Source: Bacteroidota bacterium (lineage in GTDB: Bacteria; Bacteroidota; Ignavibacteria; UBA10030). Taken from it: a stretch of 40,520 bases of DNA. A model generated the notes under the pieces. It saw only the letters and a list, made by a program, of their open reading frames with translations, ran no database searches and was not told the DNA's origin. Made by a program: the position numbers and the translations under genes. Location of the stretch: the NCBI GenBank assembly GCA_016928255.1, contig JAFGLB010000162.1, positions 1-40,520 of the forward strand, in the 5' to 3' direction. Within the stretch, counting starts at the first letter, position 1. Each line of letters opens with the position of its first letter. Positions 22,367-33,069 of the stretch are shown piece after piece.

Positions 22367-22582
22367 ATGAGAAAAGTTCTAATTTTTTTAATAAGAATTT
22401 ATCAGAATTTTATATCACAGACACTTCCCTTTAATAACTGCAGGTTTTATCCGTCATGTTCGCAGTATTCAATAGAAGCATTGAATACGCATGGAGTGAT
22501 CGTCGGCTTATGGCTGGCATTAAAAAGAATTGCAAAATGCCACCCTTTTAGTAAATCGGGCGGATTTGATCCCGTTCCTTAA
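22367..22582 (+). CDS. yidD: membrane protein insertion efficiency factor
   Basis: [62 protein letters not shown]. Confidence 0.96.
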   Translation: MRKVLIFLIRIYQNFISQTLPFNNCRFYPSCSQYSIEALNTHGVIVGLWLALKRIAKCHPFSKSGGFDPVP

Positions 22583-22613
22583 TATCAACGAGTAAAATCA
22601 GGACTAATTTAAT

Positions 22614-24395
22614 ATGGATCGTCAATCAATAATAGGCTTTATACTTATCTTCATAATTCTTGTTGTGTGGATGTGGATGAATTCGCCTCAGCAGCCCCCC
22701 CCCGAACAGGCAGCAACCGAACAGCGGCAGGAACAGGTAAAAGACACGCTCACAGCCGTATCGAAACCAGAGAAAGAAAAAAAATCAGCGGAACCTGCAG
22801 AACCTTACGGGAAATTCTTTTCAGCGAGAAGCAGCGGCATAGAAAAAATTATAACCGTAGAAACAGATAACTATATCGCGGAAATATCGTCGAAAGGCGG
22901 CGTAATTAAAAAATGGGAGCTCAAAAAGTATAAAACATGGGACGGCCTGCCGGTGCAGCTTGTCGATTATGACCACAATGGCGATTTTTCTGTTTTGCTT
23001 ACAACCGCAGACGGGCGTGTGATAAACACGAAAGACCTTTACTTCGATGTATCTTCAGCCGCAGATAATGCCAGGCTCGAAGAAAATTTTGAATTTGAAG
23101 CAACTTTTACTCTCCCGGCGGCACAGGGCGGCAAACTTGTTAAAAAAATGAAATTTAAAAATGGAAAATATGACATTGAAACCGAACTGCAAATGATAGA
23201 CCTGGCACAGGTTATAGCTAATTACCAGTATGAAGTTGTCTGGGAACATGGAATCAGATATGCAGAAGGGAATAGTGTTGATGAATCGGGCTTTGCTGCT
23301 GCATATGCTTTTGCAGGAAATGAACTGACTGAAATAAATGCTTCAACTGTGAATGAAAAGGTGCAGAAAGAACTTTCGGGAACAGTGGATTGGGTTGCAA
23401 CAAGAAACAAGTATTTTGCTGTAGCCCTCATGCCGTCGGAAAAGAAAAGCGAAGGTGCTTTTTTAGAAGGAACACAAACAGCTATGCCGGACAACGGGGC
23501 TCTTGAAAAATACGGTGTTGCCTTGAGAATGCCTTTCCGGGGAGAACAATCTGAAAAGAGCGTTATAAATGTCTTTTTAGGACCGCTGGATCATGGCGAG
23601 CTGAAGACTTATGAAAACGGACTTGAAAATATAATGAGCCTGGGATGGGCATGGTTAATAAGACCAATTTCTGAATATATAATGCTGCCCCTGTTTAATG
23701 CTATTCATTACATCATTCCAAATTGGGGATTGGTTATAATAATTTTTTCAATATTGATAAAAATTGCACTGCATCCGCTGTCAAAAAGCCAGATGAATTC
23801 AATGAAAAAGATGCAGAAACTTCAGCCCATGATGAATGAAATGCGCGAGAAGTACAAAGATGATCCGCAAAAAATGAATCAGGCGGTAATGAGTTTATAC
23901 AAAGAATACGGCGTTAATCCCGCAGGCGGCTGTCTGCCTTTGTTGCTGCAGATGCCGATTATGTATGCGCTGTATTCTGTATTCCGCGGTGCGATAGAAT
24001 TACGGCAGGCAGGTTTTATCGGCTGGATTACGGATCTTTCTGTTCCGGATGTTATTTACAGACTGCCCTCTAAGTTACCACTGTTGGGTATACAGGATAT
24101 CAGCGGCATTGCATTATTAATGGGCATCACTATGTTTATTCAGACGAAAATGACAACAACAAATCCCCAGCAAAAAGCAATGGTTTGGATGATGCCGATT
24201 ATGATGACGTTATTATTCAACGGATTCCCGTCTGGATTGAATTTGTACTACGCAGTGTTCAACATACTTTCGATAGGACAACAGCTGCTGATAAATAAGC
24301 AACAAGACGATGAACCCCTGCGAAAAGTCGAGAAAAAGAAAACACATAAGGGAATATTTAAATATGCGAAAGACTTGCCCAGGCTTAAAAAATAA
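22614..24395 (+). CDS. yidC: membrane protein insertase YidC
   Basis: N-terminal TM, periplasmic domain, NWGLVIIIFSILIKIALHPLSKSQMNSMKKMQKLQP, PAGGCLPLLLQMPIMYALY. Confidence 0.97.
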   Translation: MDRQSIIGFILIFIILVVWMWMNSPQQPPPEQAATEQRQEQVKDTLTAVSKPEKEKKSAEPAEPYGKFFSARSSGIEKIITVETDNYIAEISSKGGVIKKWELKKYKTWDGLPVQLVDYDHNGDFSVLLTTADGRVINTKDLYFDVSSAADNARLEENFEFEATFTLPAAQGGKLVKKMKFKNGKYDIETELQMIDLAQVIANYQYEVVWEHGIRYAEGNSVDESGFAAAYAFAGNELTEINASTVNEKVQKELSGTVDWVATRNKYFAVALMPSEKKSEGAFLEGTQTAMPDNGALEKYGVALRMPFRGEQSEKSVINVFLGPLDHGELKTYENGLENIMSLGWAWLIRPISEYIMLPLFNAIHYIIPNWGLVIIIFSILIKIALHPLSKSQMNSMKKMQKLQPMMNEMREKYKDDPQKMNQAVMSLYKEYGVNPAGGCLPLLLQMPIMYALYSVFRGAIELRQAGFIGWITDLSVPDVIYRLPSKLPLLGIQDISGIALLMGITMFIQTKMTTTNPQQKAMVWMMPIMMTLLFNGFPSGLNLYYAVFNILSIGQQLLINKQQDDEPLRKVEKKKTHKGIFKYAKDLPRLKK

Positions 24396-24416
24396 AAATC
24401 TAAATATTTTTTTATA

Positions 24417-24448
24417 AACGCCTTGTTGTTCAAAGGCGTTTTTTTTTT
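24417..24448 (+). terminator. intrinsic terminator after yidC
   Basis: AACGCCTT-loop-AAGGCGTT followed by a T tract. Confidence 0.85.
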
Positions 24449-24495
24449 CATTGTAGAAGGAGTTAGCGTTTCGTACATTTAATCCGGAGTAAAAA

Positions 24496-25887
24496 ATGAT
24501 TGGACGATTGAAAGATACGATAGCTGCGATTTCAACCCCGATAGGAGAAGGTGCAATTTCAGTCGTACGTGTTAGCGGAGAATCTGCACGAAGACTTGTT
24601 TCAAACCATTTTAGCGGCAAGCTCAATCTGACCGAAGCTAAAAGTCATACAGCGCATTTCGGGCGTTTTGTCGATTCCAAAGGCGGACATATTGATGATG
24701 TGGTATGCACAGTGTTTATTGCTCCAACGTCATATACAGGAGAAGATACTGTCGAAGTGAGCTGCCACGGAGGCATACATGTTACACGACGTGTTTTGGA
24801 ATGCCTGCTGGAAACAGGGATACGCCTTGCAGAACCCGGAGAATTTACACAACGAGCTTTTCTGAATGGAAAAATTGACCTTTCGCAAGCTGAAGCAATA
24901 GCTGATATAATAAGAGCACAATCCGACAAAGCACATAAGATTTCAATTGATCAGCTTGAAGGAACTCTTTCAAAAGAAGTAAAAGAAATTCAGGATCAAT
25001 TGGTAAAGGCGGCAGGACTATTAGAACTAGAGCTGGATTTTGTTGAAGAAGATATAGAGTTAGTTGATAAAACAGAATTTCAGCAGTTAATTGAATCTGA
25101 AATAATCAGCATAAAAAAGCTTTTGGATACTTTTAAATATGGAAAAGTCTGGAGAGAAGGAGTAAGAGTAGCGCTTGTCGGAATACCAAATGCTGGAAAA
25201 TCGCGGTTGATGAATGCATTGCTGAAAGAAGAGCGCGCAATTGTAACCAGTATTCCGGGTACTACAAGAGACTTTTTGGAAGAAGAAATTATTATATCCG
25301 GTGTGTTGTTTAGAATTACGGATACGGCCGGTTTAAGGCACACGGAAGACTCGATCGAGAAAGAGGGGGTAAGAAGGACACGGAAAATCATACAAAATTC
25401 AGACATTATTGTGCTTGTTCATGACAGCACCAGCTTTCTAATCACCGATGAAATTGAATTAATAAAAAACTCACTGGAAAACCTGCCTGATGCATATATG
25501 ATCTTGGCAAATAATAAAACAGATCTTGAAAATTGTAAATCCATAAATGCGAAAGATGCATACGGGATTCAAATTGTTAATACGTCGGCCCTTAGTCATG
25601 AAGGAATAGAACCGCTAAAAATCGCTTTAGAAAGGTATGTTATTGAAAAATCAAGGAATGATAATAAAGAATCGGTTACCATTACTAATGTAAGGCATTA
25701 TAACAATCTTCTCAGAGCAAAAGAAGGACTGATTTCCTCGTTGGAATCGCTGAAAACAGGAAAAAGTGAGGAATTTATTGCTTTGGATTTAAGACGAGCA
25801 ATAGAAGCTATTGGAGAAATAATCGGGGTTATTACTACCGAGGACATTCTGAACGACATTTTCTCTAAATTCTGCATTGGAAAATGA
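24496..25887 (+). CDS. mnmE: tRNA modification GTPase MnmE
   Basis: DTIAAISTPIGEGAISVVRVSG, VALVGIPNAGKSRLMNALL, C-terminal FCIGK. Confidence 0.97.
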   Translation: MIGRLKDTIAAISTPIGEGAISVVRVSGESARRLVSNHFSGKLNLTEAKSHTAHFGRFVDSKGGHIDDVVCTVFIAPTSYTGEDTVEVSCHGGIHVTRRVLECLLETGIRLAEPGEFTQRAFLNGKIDLSQAEAIADIIRAQSDKAHKISIDQLEGTLSKEVKEIQDQLVKAAGLLELELDFVEEDIELVDKTEFQQLIESEIISIKKLLDTFKYGKVWREGVRVALVGIPNAGKSRLMNALLKEERAIVTSIPGTTRDFLEEEIIISGVLFRITDTAGLRHTEDSIEKEGVRRTRKIIQNSDIIVLVHDSTSFLITDEIELIKNSLENLPDAYMILANNKTDLENCKSINAKDAYGIQIVNTSALSHEGIEPLKIALERYVIEKSRNDNKESVTITNVRHYNNLLRAKEGLISSLESLKTGKSEEFIALDLRRAIEAIGEIIGVITTEDILNDIFSKFCIGK

Positions 25888-25892
25888 ATCAA

Positions 25893-25908
25893 TGTTTCAC
25901 GTGAAACA
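25893..25908. promoter_or_regulatory. parS site
   Basis: TGTTTCACGTGAAACA, perfect 16-bp palindrome matching parS TGTTNCACGTGAAACA. Confidence 0.9.
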
Positions 25909-25924
25909 GATATGGATTTAAGCT

Positions 25925-27847
25925 TTGAAAAGCGATGAAATAAGAGATTTTGACATAATTGTCGGCGGCGGCGGTCACGCCGGTATAGAAGCGGCGCTCG
26001 CCGCAGCAAGAATGGGATATAAGGTTCTGATGGTTACCATGGATAGAAATGCCATTGGCAGGATGTCCTGTAATCCATCAATTGGCGGAACCGCAAAAGG
26101 CCACCTTGTTCGCGAGATAGACGCACTTGGGGGCGAGATAGCGAAAATAGCTGATGCAACGGGAATACAATTCAGGATGCTTAATATGTCAAAGGGACCC
26201 GCAGTCTGGTCGCCGCGGTGTCAGAGTGATCGCGAATGGTACACAAGAGAAGCAAAAAGAATAATAGAATGCCAGCATGGATTGATTTTGCTGGAAGGAA
26301 TAGTGAAAGATGTCGTTGTTGAGAAAGATCATAAAAGCAACCATAAACCTAAAATCAAAGGCGTAATACTTCAGGACGATAGAAAATTTACATGCCGGTC
26401 ATTTATTTTATGTGCGGGTACTTTTTTAAAAGGACTTATGCACACCGGCGAATATACGACAATAGGAGGCAGGTATAAGGAGCCTTCATCTGAAGGCTTG
26501 ACGGAGAATTTGGAAAAATTTGGCTTAATAAGCGGCAGGCTCAAAACCGGGACTCCGCCAAGAGTTGATAAAAATTCGATAGATTTTAGCCGCACGGAAG
26601 AACAGCCCAGCGATATAAATCCCCGCCCGTTTTCATTCCAGAATACAAAAATATCTAATAAACTGATTTCCATGTATTTAACTTACTCTAACAGTAATAC
26701 ACACGAGATATTGAGAAGCGGATTCGATAGATCACCATTATTCACGGGAAGAATAAAAGGAACAGGTCCGCGCTATTGCCCGGCTATAGAAGTTAAACTA
26801 AACAGATTTGCAGATAAGGAACGGCACCATATATTTCTCGAACCTGAGGGTTATGATACAAACGTTGTTTACGTAAATGGATATGCGACAAGCCTGCCTG
26901 AAGACGTACAATTGAAAGGCCTACATTCTATACAGGGACTTGAAAATGCAGTTATGCTGAGGGCAGGATACGCAGTTGAGTATGACTATTTTCCACCGCA
27001 CCAATTGAAGTCATCTTTGGAAACAAAAGCTGTAGATGGTCTTTTCTTTGCTGGTCAAGTAAACGGCACATCAGGGTATGAAGAAGCAGCCGCGCAGGGT
27101 ATTCTGTCAGGCATCAATGCCGTGCAATATATCAGAAAAGAAGATCCGCTGATATTTCAAAGATCCGAGGCATACCTCGGCGTATTGGTCGATGATTTAG
27201 TTGACAGAGAAATTGAAGAACCGTATCGAATGTTTACATCAAGAGCGGAACATCGTCTGATACTTCGGCAAGATAATGCTGATAGAAGATTGATGGAAAT
27301 AGGATATCGATTCGGGTTGATATCGGAGAAGATAATAAAGCGTCTACGGAAAAAAGAAGAATTTATTCAAAGAGGAATAGATCTTTCAAATCGACTTTCG
27401 ATTGCACCGAAAGATGTAAACCCTTATTTTGAAAGAATAGGGGAAGAAAGTATTTCAGAAAATGAAAAGATAGCAAAACTGCTTAAACGTCCCAAAGTTG
27501 CTCTTTCTCAGTTCGCACAAACCGAATTTCTCTCATCCAACCCGTACTTCACAAACCTTCGTTCTTGTTGTGATGATCAATTATACATGGAAGTAATAGA
27601 ACAGATCGAAATCGAACTTAAATATGAAGGGTATATAAAAAGACAGCAGGAAGAAATAGATAGATTTAAAAGATTTGAAATGCTTCATATACCAAATGAT
27701 ATTAAATATGAAAATATCAGATCAATATCATCAGAAGGACTTGAAAAGCTTAAGAAAATACAGCCTGTATCAATAGGCCAGGCATCAAGAATAAACGGTG
27801 TTACACCCGCGGATATTTCAGTTCTTATGGTTTACCTAAGGAGTTAA
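25925..27847 (+). CDS. mnmG: tRNA uridine 5-carboxymethylaminomethyl modification enzyme MnmG
   Basis: [62 protein letters not shown] start, in-frame stop just upstream. Confidence 0.96.
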   Translation: MKSDEIRDFDIIVGGGGHAGIEAALAAARMGYKVLMVTMDRNAIGRMSCNPSIGGTAKGHLVREIDALGGEIAKIADATGIQFRMLNMSKGPAVWSPRCQSDREWYTREAKRIIECQHGLILLEGIVKDVVVEKDHKSNHKPKIKGVILQDDRKFTCRSFILCAGTFLKGLMHTGEYTTIGGRYKEPSSEGLTENLEKFGLISGRLKTGTPPRVDKNSIDFSRTEEQPSDINPRPFSFQNTKISNKLISMYLTYSNSNTHEILRSGFDRSPLFTGRIKGTGPRYCPAIEVKLNRFADKERHHIFLEPEGYDTNVVYVNGYATSLPEDVQLKGLHSIQGLENAVMLRAGYAVEYDYFPPHQLKSSLETKAVDGLFFAGQVNGTSGYEEAAAQGILSGINAVQYIRKEDPLIFQRSEAYLGVLVDDLVDREIEEPYRMFTSRAEHRLILRQDNADRRLMEIGYRFGLISEKIIKRLRKKEEFIQRGIDLSNRLSIAPKDVNPYFERIGEESISENEKIAKLLKRPKVALSQFAQTEFLSSNPYFTNLRSCCDDQLYMEVIEQIEIELKYEGYIKRQQEEIDRFKRFEMLHIPNDIKYENIRSISSEGLEKLKKIQPVSIGQASRINGVTPADISVLMVYLRS

Positions 27848-27855
27848 CTCGTAAT

Positions 27856-27871
27856 TGTTTCACGTGAAACG
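27856..27871. promoter_or_regulatory. second parS-like site
   Basis: TGTTTCACGTGAAACG, 15/16 to consensus. Confidence 0.85.
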
Positions 27872-27879
27872 TACGTTGG

Positions 27880-28614
27880 TTGGTAATTATGATGCAAACC
27901 GATAAAAGGATATGGTTGCGTGAGATTTGCCTGAAGAACGGGCTTAATCCGACGGATTTTCAAATAAATCAACTTAATTATTACGTTGTGTTATTGCTGG
28001 AATGGAATAAAAAAATCAATATTATTTCCAGAAAAGACGAAGAAAACGTATGGACTTATCATATATTGCACAGTATTTCACTGCTTTTTAAAATTAATAT
28101 ACGAGAGAGAAGTTCGATTGTAGATATTGGGACAGGCGGTGGGCTGCCGGGAATCCCGATTAAGATAATGCGCCCGGATCTGCATGTCCTCTGTATTGAT
28201 TCAACCGGTAAAAAGATAAACGCAGTTTCACAGATGATAAAAGATATAAAGCTGGATGATATTTTTGCTGTCTGGGGAAGAGCAGAAGAGTTTGGTTCGA
28301 AGTCTGAATACGGAGGCAGGTTTGATTTTACGATAGCAAGGGCTGTCGCCCCGCTTGAAGATCTGATATACTGGTCAAAGGCCTTTTTAAAAACTGATTT
28401 TCAAAAAAGAAAATCTGCAGAAGTTATAATGAACAAGCGAGAAAATCCGGATCCGCCTGCCTTACTAGCTTTCAAAGGAGGAGATTTATCCCGCGAAATC
28501 GAGACAGCAAAACGAAAATATCAGAACCTGGAAATAAAGTCAATAAATCTCGCATTTTACGGGTCAGAACAACTAAACGCTTCTGATAAAAAAATTTTAA
28601 TTGTACATTTGTAA
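27880..28614 (+). CDS. rsmG: 16S rRNA m7G527 methyltransferase
   Basis: LLEWNKKINIISRKDEENVWTYHILHSI, IVDIGTGGGLPGIPIKI; follows mnmG. Confidence 0.94.
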   Translation: MVIMMQTDKRIWLREICLKNGLNPTDFQINQLNYYVVLLLEWNKKINIISRKDEENVWTYHILHSISLLFKINIRERSSIVDIGTGGGLPGIPIKIMRPDLHVLCIDSTGKKINAVSQMIKDIKLDDIFAVWGRAEEFGSKSEYGGRFDFTIARAVAPLEDLIYWSKAFLKTDFQKRKSAEVIMNKRENPDPPALLAFKGGDLSREIETAKRKYQNLEIKSINLAFYGSEQLNASDKKILIVHL

Positions 28615-28643
28615 ATATTAAAACAACAAAGAAAGAAAAAATT

Positions 28644-29591
28644 TTGTCTAGATCAAAAGACATATTTAATCAATTGCAGACTCTATCGACAGAACAAAGA
28701 AATTCCGGCAGCATGGACATTGATACGAAAACTGTCGATGAAATTCTAAAGATTATAAATAATGAAGATAAAAAAGTTGCCATAGCTGTGGAGGAACAGA
28801 TAAAATCTATATCTGCCGCGGTAGAACTTGTTGTCTCTGCATTTCTGAAAAGTGGAAGGCTTATATATGTCGGAGCAGGAACAAGCGGCAGGCTGGGTGT
28901 TCTGGATGCAGTAGAATGCCCGCCGACTTTCGGGACCGAGCCGAAGATGGTGCAGGGAATTATAGCCGGCGGGGAAAAAGCTATGTTTGCAGCACAAGAA
29001 GGGGCAGAGGATAAAGAAGAAGTCGGCGCGCTTGATATTGAGAAGAAAAATGTTGGAGGAAAAGATGTAGTTTGCGGTATTACTGCAAGTCTTCGTACAC
29101 CATATGTAATTGGAGCCGTAAAGAAAGCGAAGCAGCTCGGTGCGAACACTATATATCTGACTACAAATCCGCGTTCAAAATTTGATCTTTTGGAGTTTAA
29201 GGATCTTGCTGCCGCGATAGATGTAGCAATTTGCCCGGAAGTCGGACCTGAAGTAATTATGGGATCCACAAGAATGAAATCCGGCACGGCGCAGAAGATA
29301 GTTTTAAACATGATAACAACAGCGGCAATGATTCGGCTTGGAAAAGTTTACGAAAATATGATGATTGATCTTCAAACTACCAATTTAAAACTGCGTGAAC
29401 GCGCTAAGAAAATTGTTATGATATCTACAGGTGTTGCTTATGACGAGGCTTCGGAGTACCTGGAAAAATCAAATTTTCATGTAAAACCGGCTCTGGTTAT
29501 GATTAAAGCAAATGTTTCATTGAGCGAAGCGAAAGCGCGGTTAAAAAGGTCTAACGGTTTTGTCCGGGCCGCAATTGAAAATAAAGAGTGA
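28644..29591 (+). CDS. murQ: N-acetylmuramic acid 6-phosphate etherase
   Basis: TEQRNSGSMDIDTKTVDEILKIINNED, YVGAGTSGRLGVLDAVECPPTFG; TTG start. Confidence 0.95.
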   Translation: MSRSKDIFNQLQTLSTEQRNSGSMDIDTKTVDEILKIINNEDKKVAIAVEEQIKSISAAVELVVSAFLKSGRLIYVGAGTSGRLGVLDAVECPPTFGTEPKMVQGIIAGGEKAMFAAQEGAEDKEEVGALDIEKKNVGGKDVVCGITASLRTPYVIGAVKKAKQLGANTIYLTTNPRSKFDLLEFKDLAAAIDVAICPEVGPEVIMGSTRMKSGTAQKIVLNMITTAAMIRLGKVYENMMIDLQTTNLKLRERAKKIVMISTGVAYDEASEYLEKSNFHVKPALVMIKANVSLSEAKARLKRSNGFVRAAIENKE

Positions 29592-29611
29592 AGCATTTTA
29601 GAGGATGAAAA

Positions 29612-30319
29612 GTGGCAGGAATACCGGTAATGGATTTTGATATTTTTCCTCCTTTCAAAGGATTTCCACAGGAAGGCATACAATTCCTAAAACGTCTTAA
29701 AAAAAACAATAACAGAGAATGGTTTGAAAAACACAGGGAAGAATTTTTAAATCATGTTAAAGAGCCGATGCAATCGTTTATTGTTGCATTACAGGTACAC
29801 TTTTCACGCTTTAGTCCGGAGTTTGATCTTAATCCGGCTAGATCTATTTTCAGAATTTACCGCGACATAAGGTTTAGTCCGGATAAAACTCCGTATAAAA
29901 CCCATATTGCTGCACACTTTGTTCTACGGGGCAAGCCGAAAGGATTTGTCGGATCGGGATATTATATAGAAGTGAACACGGAAGAGGTCTATATCGGCGG
30001 CGGTATTTATATTCCGGACAGCAATCAGCTGAAAAAAATACGCAAAGCAATCGGCGGACGGGGAAAAGAATTTCTTGCCGTAGTGGAAGACCGGAATTTT
30101 AAAAAGTCGTTTGCGCCTTTTAACTGGGATAAGCTTAAACGAATACCGAAAGGTTATGATGAAAATCATCCGATGGCGGAATGGCTAAAGTGCAAGCAAT
30201 TCTTTGTCGGCGTTTCCCGGCCGGTGACGAAGTGTTATAAGGCATCGTTCGCTAAAGAAGCTGCTGCTATTTGCGAGAAGGTCACGCCGCTGGTAAGATT
30301 TTTAAACAGCTCGCTTTAA
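29612..30319 (+). CDS. DUF2461 (TIGR02453-like) protein
   Basis: FLKRLKKNNNREWFEKHREEF, FRIYRDIRFSPDKTPYKTHIAAHF, GGGIYIPDSNQLKKIRKAI. Confidence 0.8.
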   Translation: MAGIPVMDFDIFPPFKGFPQEGIQFLKRLKKNNNREWFEKHREEFLNHVKEPMQSFIVALQVHFSRFSPEFDLNPARSIFRIYRDIRFSPDKTPYKTHIAAHFVLRGKPKGFVGSGYYIEVNTEEVYIGGGIYIPDSNQLKKIRKAIGGRGKEFLAVVEDRNFKKSFAPFNWDKLKRIPKGYDENHPMAEWLKCKQFFVGVSRPVTKCYKASFAKEAAAICEKVTPLVRFLNSSL

Positions 30320-30517
30320 ATATGTTTTGAATTTAAAATAGTTAAGCTTTTGAAAAAGCTGCGGCGGAGGTTTTTTAAGCTTAGACATACGGAGCCTGCA
30401 AAAGCAGATGTAAATCAGTGATTGAATTCATTCTACGCTCCATCCGGCGGAGCTATCAGGTTTCCATGCAGAGGTTGATTCTCCTGTAATTCCTCGGTAT
30501 ATTGTTATTGAAATCGT

Positions 30518-30558
30518 GGGTGTGTCAGCTAAAGCAGACGTGCCCTCTTTTATTTTTT
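30518..30558 (+). terminator. terminator-like hairpin in the lon leader
   Basis: GGGTGTGTC-agctaaagca-GACGTGCCC (9 pairs incl. 3 G-U) then TCTTTTATTTTTT. Confidence 0.5.
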
Positions 30559-30580
30559 AGCGATTATTCAGGCAATACCT

Positions 30581-33004
30581 ATGAGCGAGACTGTTAAATC
30601 AGGCAAAAACATTGAAACATTAGATCAAATTCCGGGTATACTTCCTGTTCTGCCCTTGAGGGATGTGGTTGTATTTCCATATATGATTTTTCCTGTTCTT
30701 GTAGGCAGGGAAACATCGCTTCGTGCTGCAAACGAATCGCTTGAACGGGGAAAGAACATTTTCCTTGTTGCGCAAAAAAATCCTTCTGTTGATGAGCCGA
30801 CTGAAAATGATATATATCGCGAGGGGACAGTTGCGAAAATCCTGCAGATGCTGAAACTGCCGAACGGACTGATGAAGATATTGGTAGACGGTATTGCACA
30901 GGCCGGCATAAAGAAATTCATACAGAATCCAGATTTCCTTGAAGCTGAGATAGCTATTAACCGGATTGATCCGCCTGCCGGCCGTGAGATAGAAGCCCTG
31001 GTCAGACACGTATCCGCGCTCTTTGCCGAATATGTCAGGCTTAACCGCAACCTGCCGCCTGAAGTAATTATGGCGTACGACGTCATTAAAGAGCCTCAAA
31101 GGAAAATGTATTATGTCGCGTCCAATATTATTCAAAGTGTCGACGTAAAACAGCGTATTTTGCAGACGCAGGTGTTACGGGATCAGCTTTATGAATTATC
31201 TAAAATACTGACCACTGAAGTGGATATACTGAAGATCGAACAGGATATAGATACGAAGGTTCAGAATAATATCCAGAAATCCCAGCGAAAATTCTTTATT
31301 CAGGAACAGATTAGAATTCTGCAGGACGAGCTTGGCGACGATGAAGCCTCTCCCGAATTGGCAAAGCTTAAGAATCAAATTGTTACAGCCAAGATGCCTA
31401 AGGATGCCGAGATTAAGGCGTTGGAAGAATTCCATAAGCTGAAAAAGACACCGCCGATGTCTCCCGAATTCACCGTCACACGTAATTATCTGGATTGGCT
31501 TATTTCTATTCCCTGGCAGAAAAGAACCAAAGACAATCTCAATATAGATCACGTTAAAGAAATTCTTGATGCCGATCATTATGGATTGGATAAACCGAAA
31601 GACAGAATTCTGGAACACATCGCGGTTCTGAATCTTGTTAAAGAATTACGCGGCCAGATTCTCTGTTTTGTAGGTCCTCCGGGTGTTGGAAAGACATCTC
31701 TGGCAAAATCGATTGCCCGGGCTCTCGGCAGAAAATTTGTACGTATTTCGTTAGGGGGTATACGCGACGAAGCTGAGATTCGCGGGCACAGGCGTACTTA
31801 TATCGGCTCGATGCCCGGAAAGATCATTCAATCCATGAAACGCGCCGGAACGGTAAATCCGGTCCTGCTCATGGATGAAGTTGACAAAATGAGCATGGAT
31901 TTCCGCGGTGATCCTTCCGCTGCGCTTCTGGAGGTGCTGGATCCCGAACAGAACATTGCGTTTAATGATCATTACATCGAAGTAGATTACGATCTTTCTA
32001 AAGTAATGTTTATTACGACAGCGAATGTTCGCTTTGCAATACCGCTTCCGCTTCAGGACAGGATGGAGATAATTGAACTGCCGGGATACCTTGAGTACGA
32101 GAAAAAGGAAATTGCGAAAAGACATATTATTACTAAGCAGCTTCAGGCACATGGCCTCAAGGACAAAGATGTGGTGTTCGAAGATGAGGCGGTCTTAAAA
32201 CTGATCCAGCAGTACACACGCGAATCCGGAGTACGAAATCTTGAACGCGAAATAGCGTCAATATGCCGCAAGGTAGCCAAAGAAATGGTTGCAGCACAGC
32301 AAAAAAACGGCAAGCCCGGCAAGGCGGCGCAGAAAAAGATAATTAAAGTGACCCCTGAAAGTGCCGAGAAATATCTTGGTGTTCCGAAATTCAGAACAAA
32401 AGCTGCAGCAAAACAGCCCCGGGTAGGTTCAGTCATAGGTCTTGCGTGGACTAGTGTCGGAGGCGATATTCTTAATGTTGACGTGACAATTATGCGCGGT
32501 TCGGAGCGTTTGACATTGACAGGTCAACTGGGAGACGTGATGAAAGAATCGGCCCAGGCTGCATTGAGTTATATACGGTCTAACGCGAAGAAATTCGGGA
32601 TAGATCCTGAGTTTAGCAAGAATCGTGAAATTCATATTCATCTTCCTGAAGGCGCAATACCAAAAGACGGTCCATCTGCGGGTATTACAATGGCTATGGC
32701 TATAATATCTGCTGCAAGCAGCAGACCCGCCCGATATGATGTGGCGATGACCGGCGAAATTACCCTGCGCGGTAACGTACTTCCCATAGGAGGACTTACC
32801 GAGAAGCTTCTTGCAGCACGGCGAAGCGGTATTAAATCAGTGATAATTCCAAAAGAGAATGTGAAGGATCTGACTGATATATCAGAAAAAGTAAAAGAAG
32901 GCCTGAAAATCATAGCTGTTGATAAACTTGAAGACGCAATAAAATATGTTTTCGACGGTAAAGACACAGGCGTAAAAAGAAGGATAACAGGAAAGAAAAA
33001 ATAG
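30581..33004 (+). CDS. lon: ATP-dependent Lon protease
   Basis: [63 protein letters not shown] catalytic Ser motif. Confidence 0.97.
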   Translation: MSETVKSGKNIETLDQIPGILPVLPLRDVVVFPYMIFPVLVGRETSLRAANESLERGKNIFLVAQKNPSVDEPTENDIYREGTVAKILQMLKLPNGLMKILVDGIAQAGIKKFIQNPDFLEAEIAINRIDPPAGREIEALVRHVSALFAEYVRLNRNLPPEVIMAYDVIKEPQRKMYYVASNIIQSVDVKQRILQTQVLRDQLYELSKILTTEVDILKIEQDIDTKVQNNIQKSQRKFFIQEQIRILQDELGDDEASPELAKLKNQIVTAKMPKDAEIKALEEFHKLKKTPPMSPEFTVTRNYLDWLISIPWQKRTKDNLNIDHVKEILDADHYGLDKPKDRILEHIAVLNLVKELRGQILCFVGPPGVGKTSLAKSIARALGRKFVRISLGGIRDEAEIRGHRRTYIGSMPGKIIQSMKRAGTVNPVLLMDEVDKMSMDFRGDPSAALLEVLDPEQNIAFNDHYIEVDYDLSKVMFITTANVRFAIPLPLQDRMEIIELPGYLEYEKKEIAKRHIITKQLQAHGLKDKDVVFEDEAVLKLIQQYTRESGVRNLEREIASICRKVAKEMVAAQQKNGKPGKAAQKKIIKVTPESAEKYLGVPKFRTKAAAKQPRVGSVIGLAWTSVGGDILNVDVTIMRGSERLTLTGQLGDVMKESAQAALSYIRSNAKKFGIDPEFSKNREIHIHLPEGAIPKDGPSAGITMAMAIISAASSRPARYDVAMTGEITLRGNVLPIGGLTEKLLAARRSGIKSVIIPKENVKDLTDISEKVKEGLKIIAVDKLEDAIKYVFDGKDTGVKRRITGKKK

Positions 33005-33069
33005 TTCTGGATTATTGGCTGTGATTTCGTTATTCTTTTCATGTTTAATTAATACAGGCAGCAGTTTTT

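Noticed and set aside
22667-22870. 67-aa ORF inside yidC
   Set aside because: Alternative frame over the C9 tract; the 0 frame encodes YidC throughout.
28670-29311. 213-aa - strand ORF
   Set aside because: Antisense shadow of murQ, which has clear family motifs.
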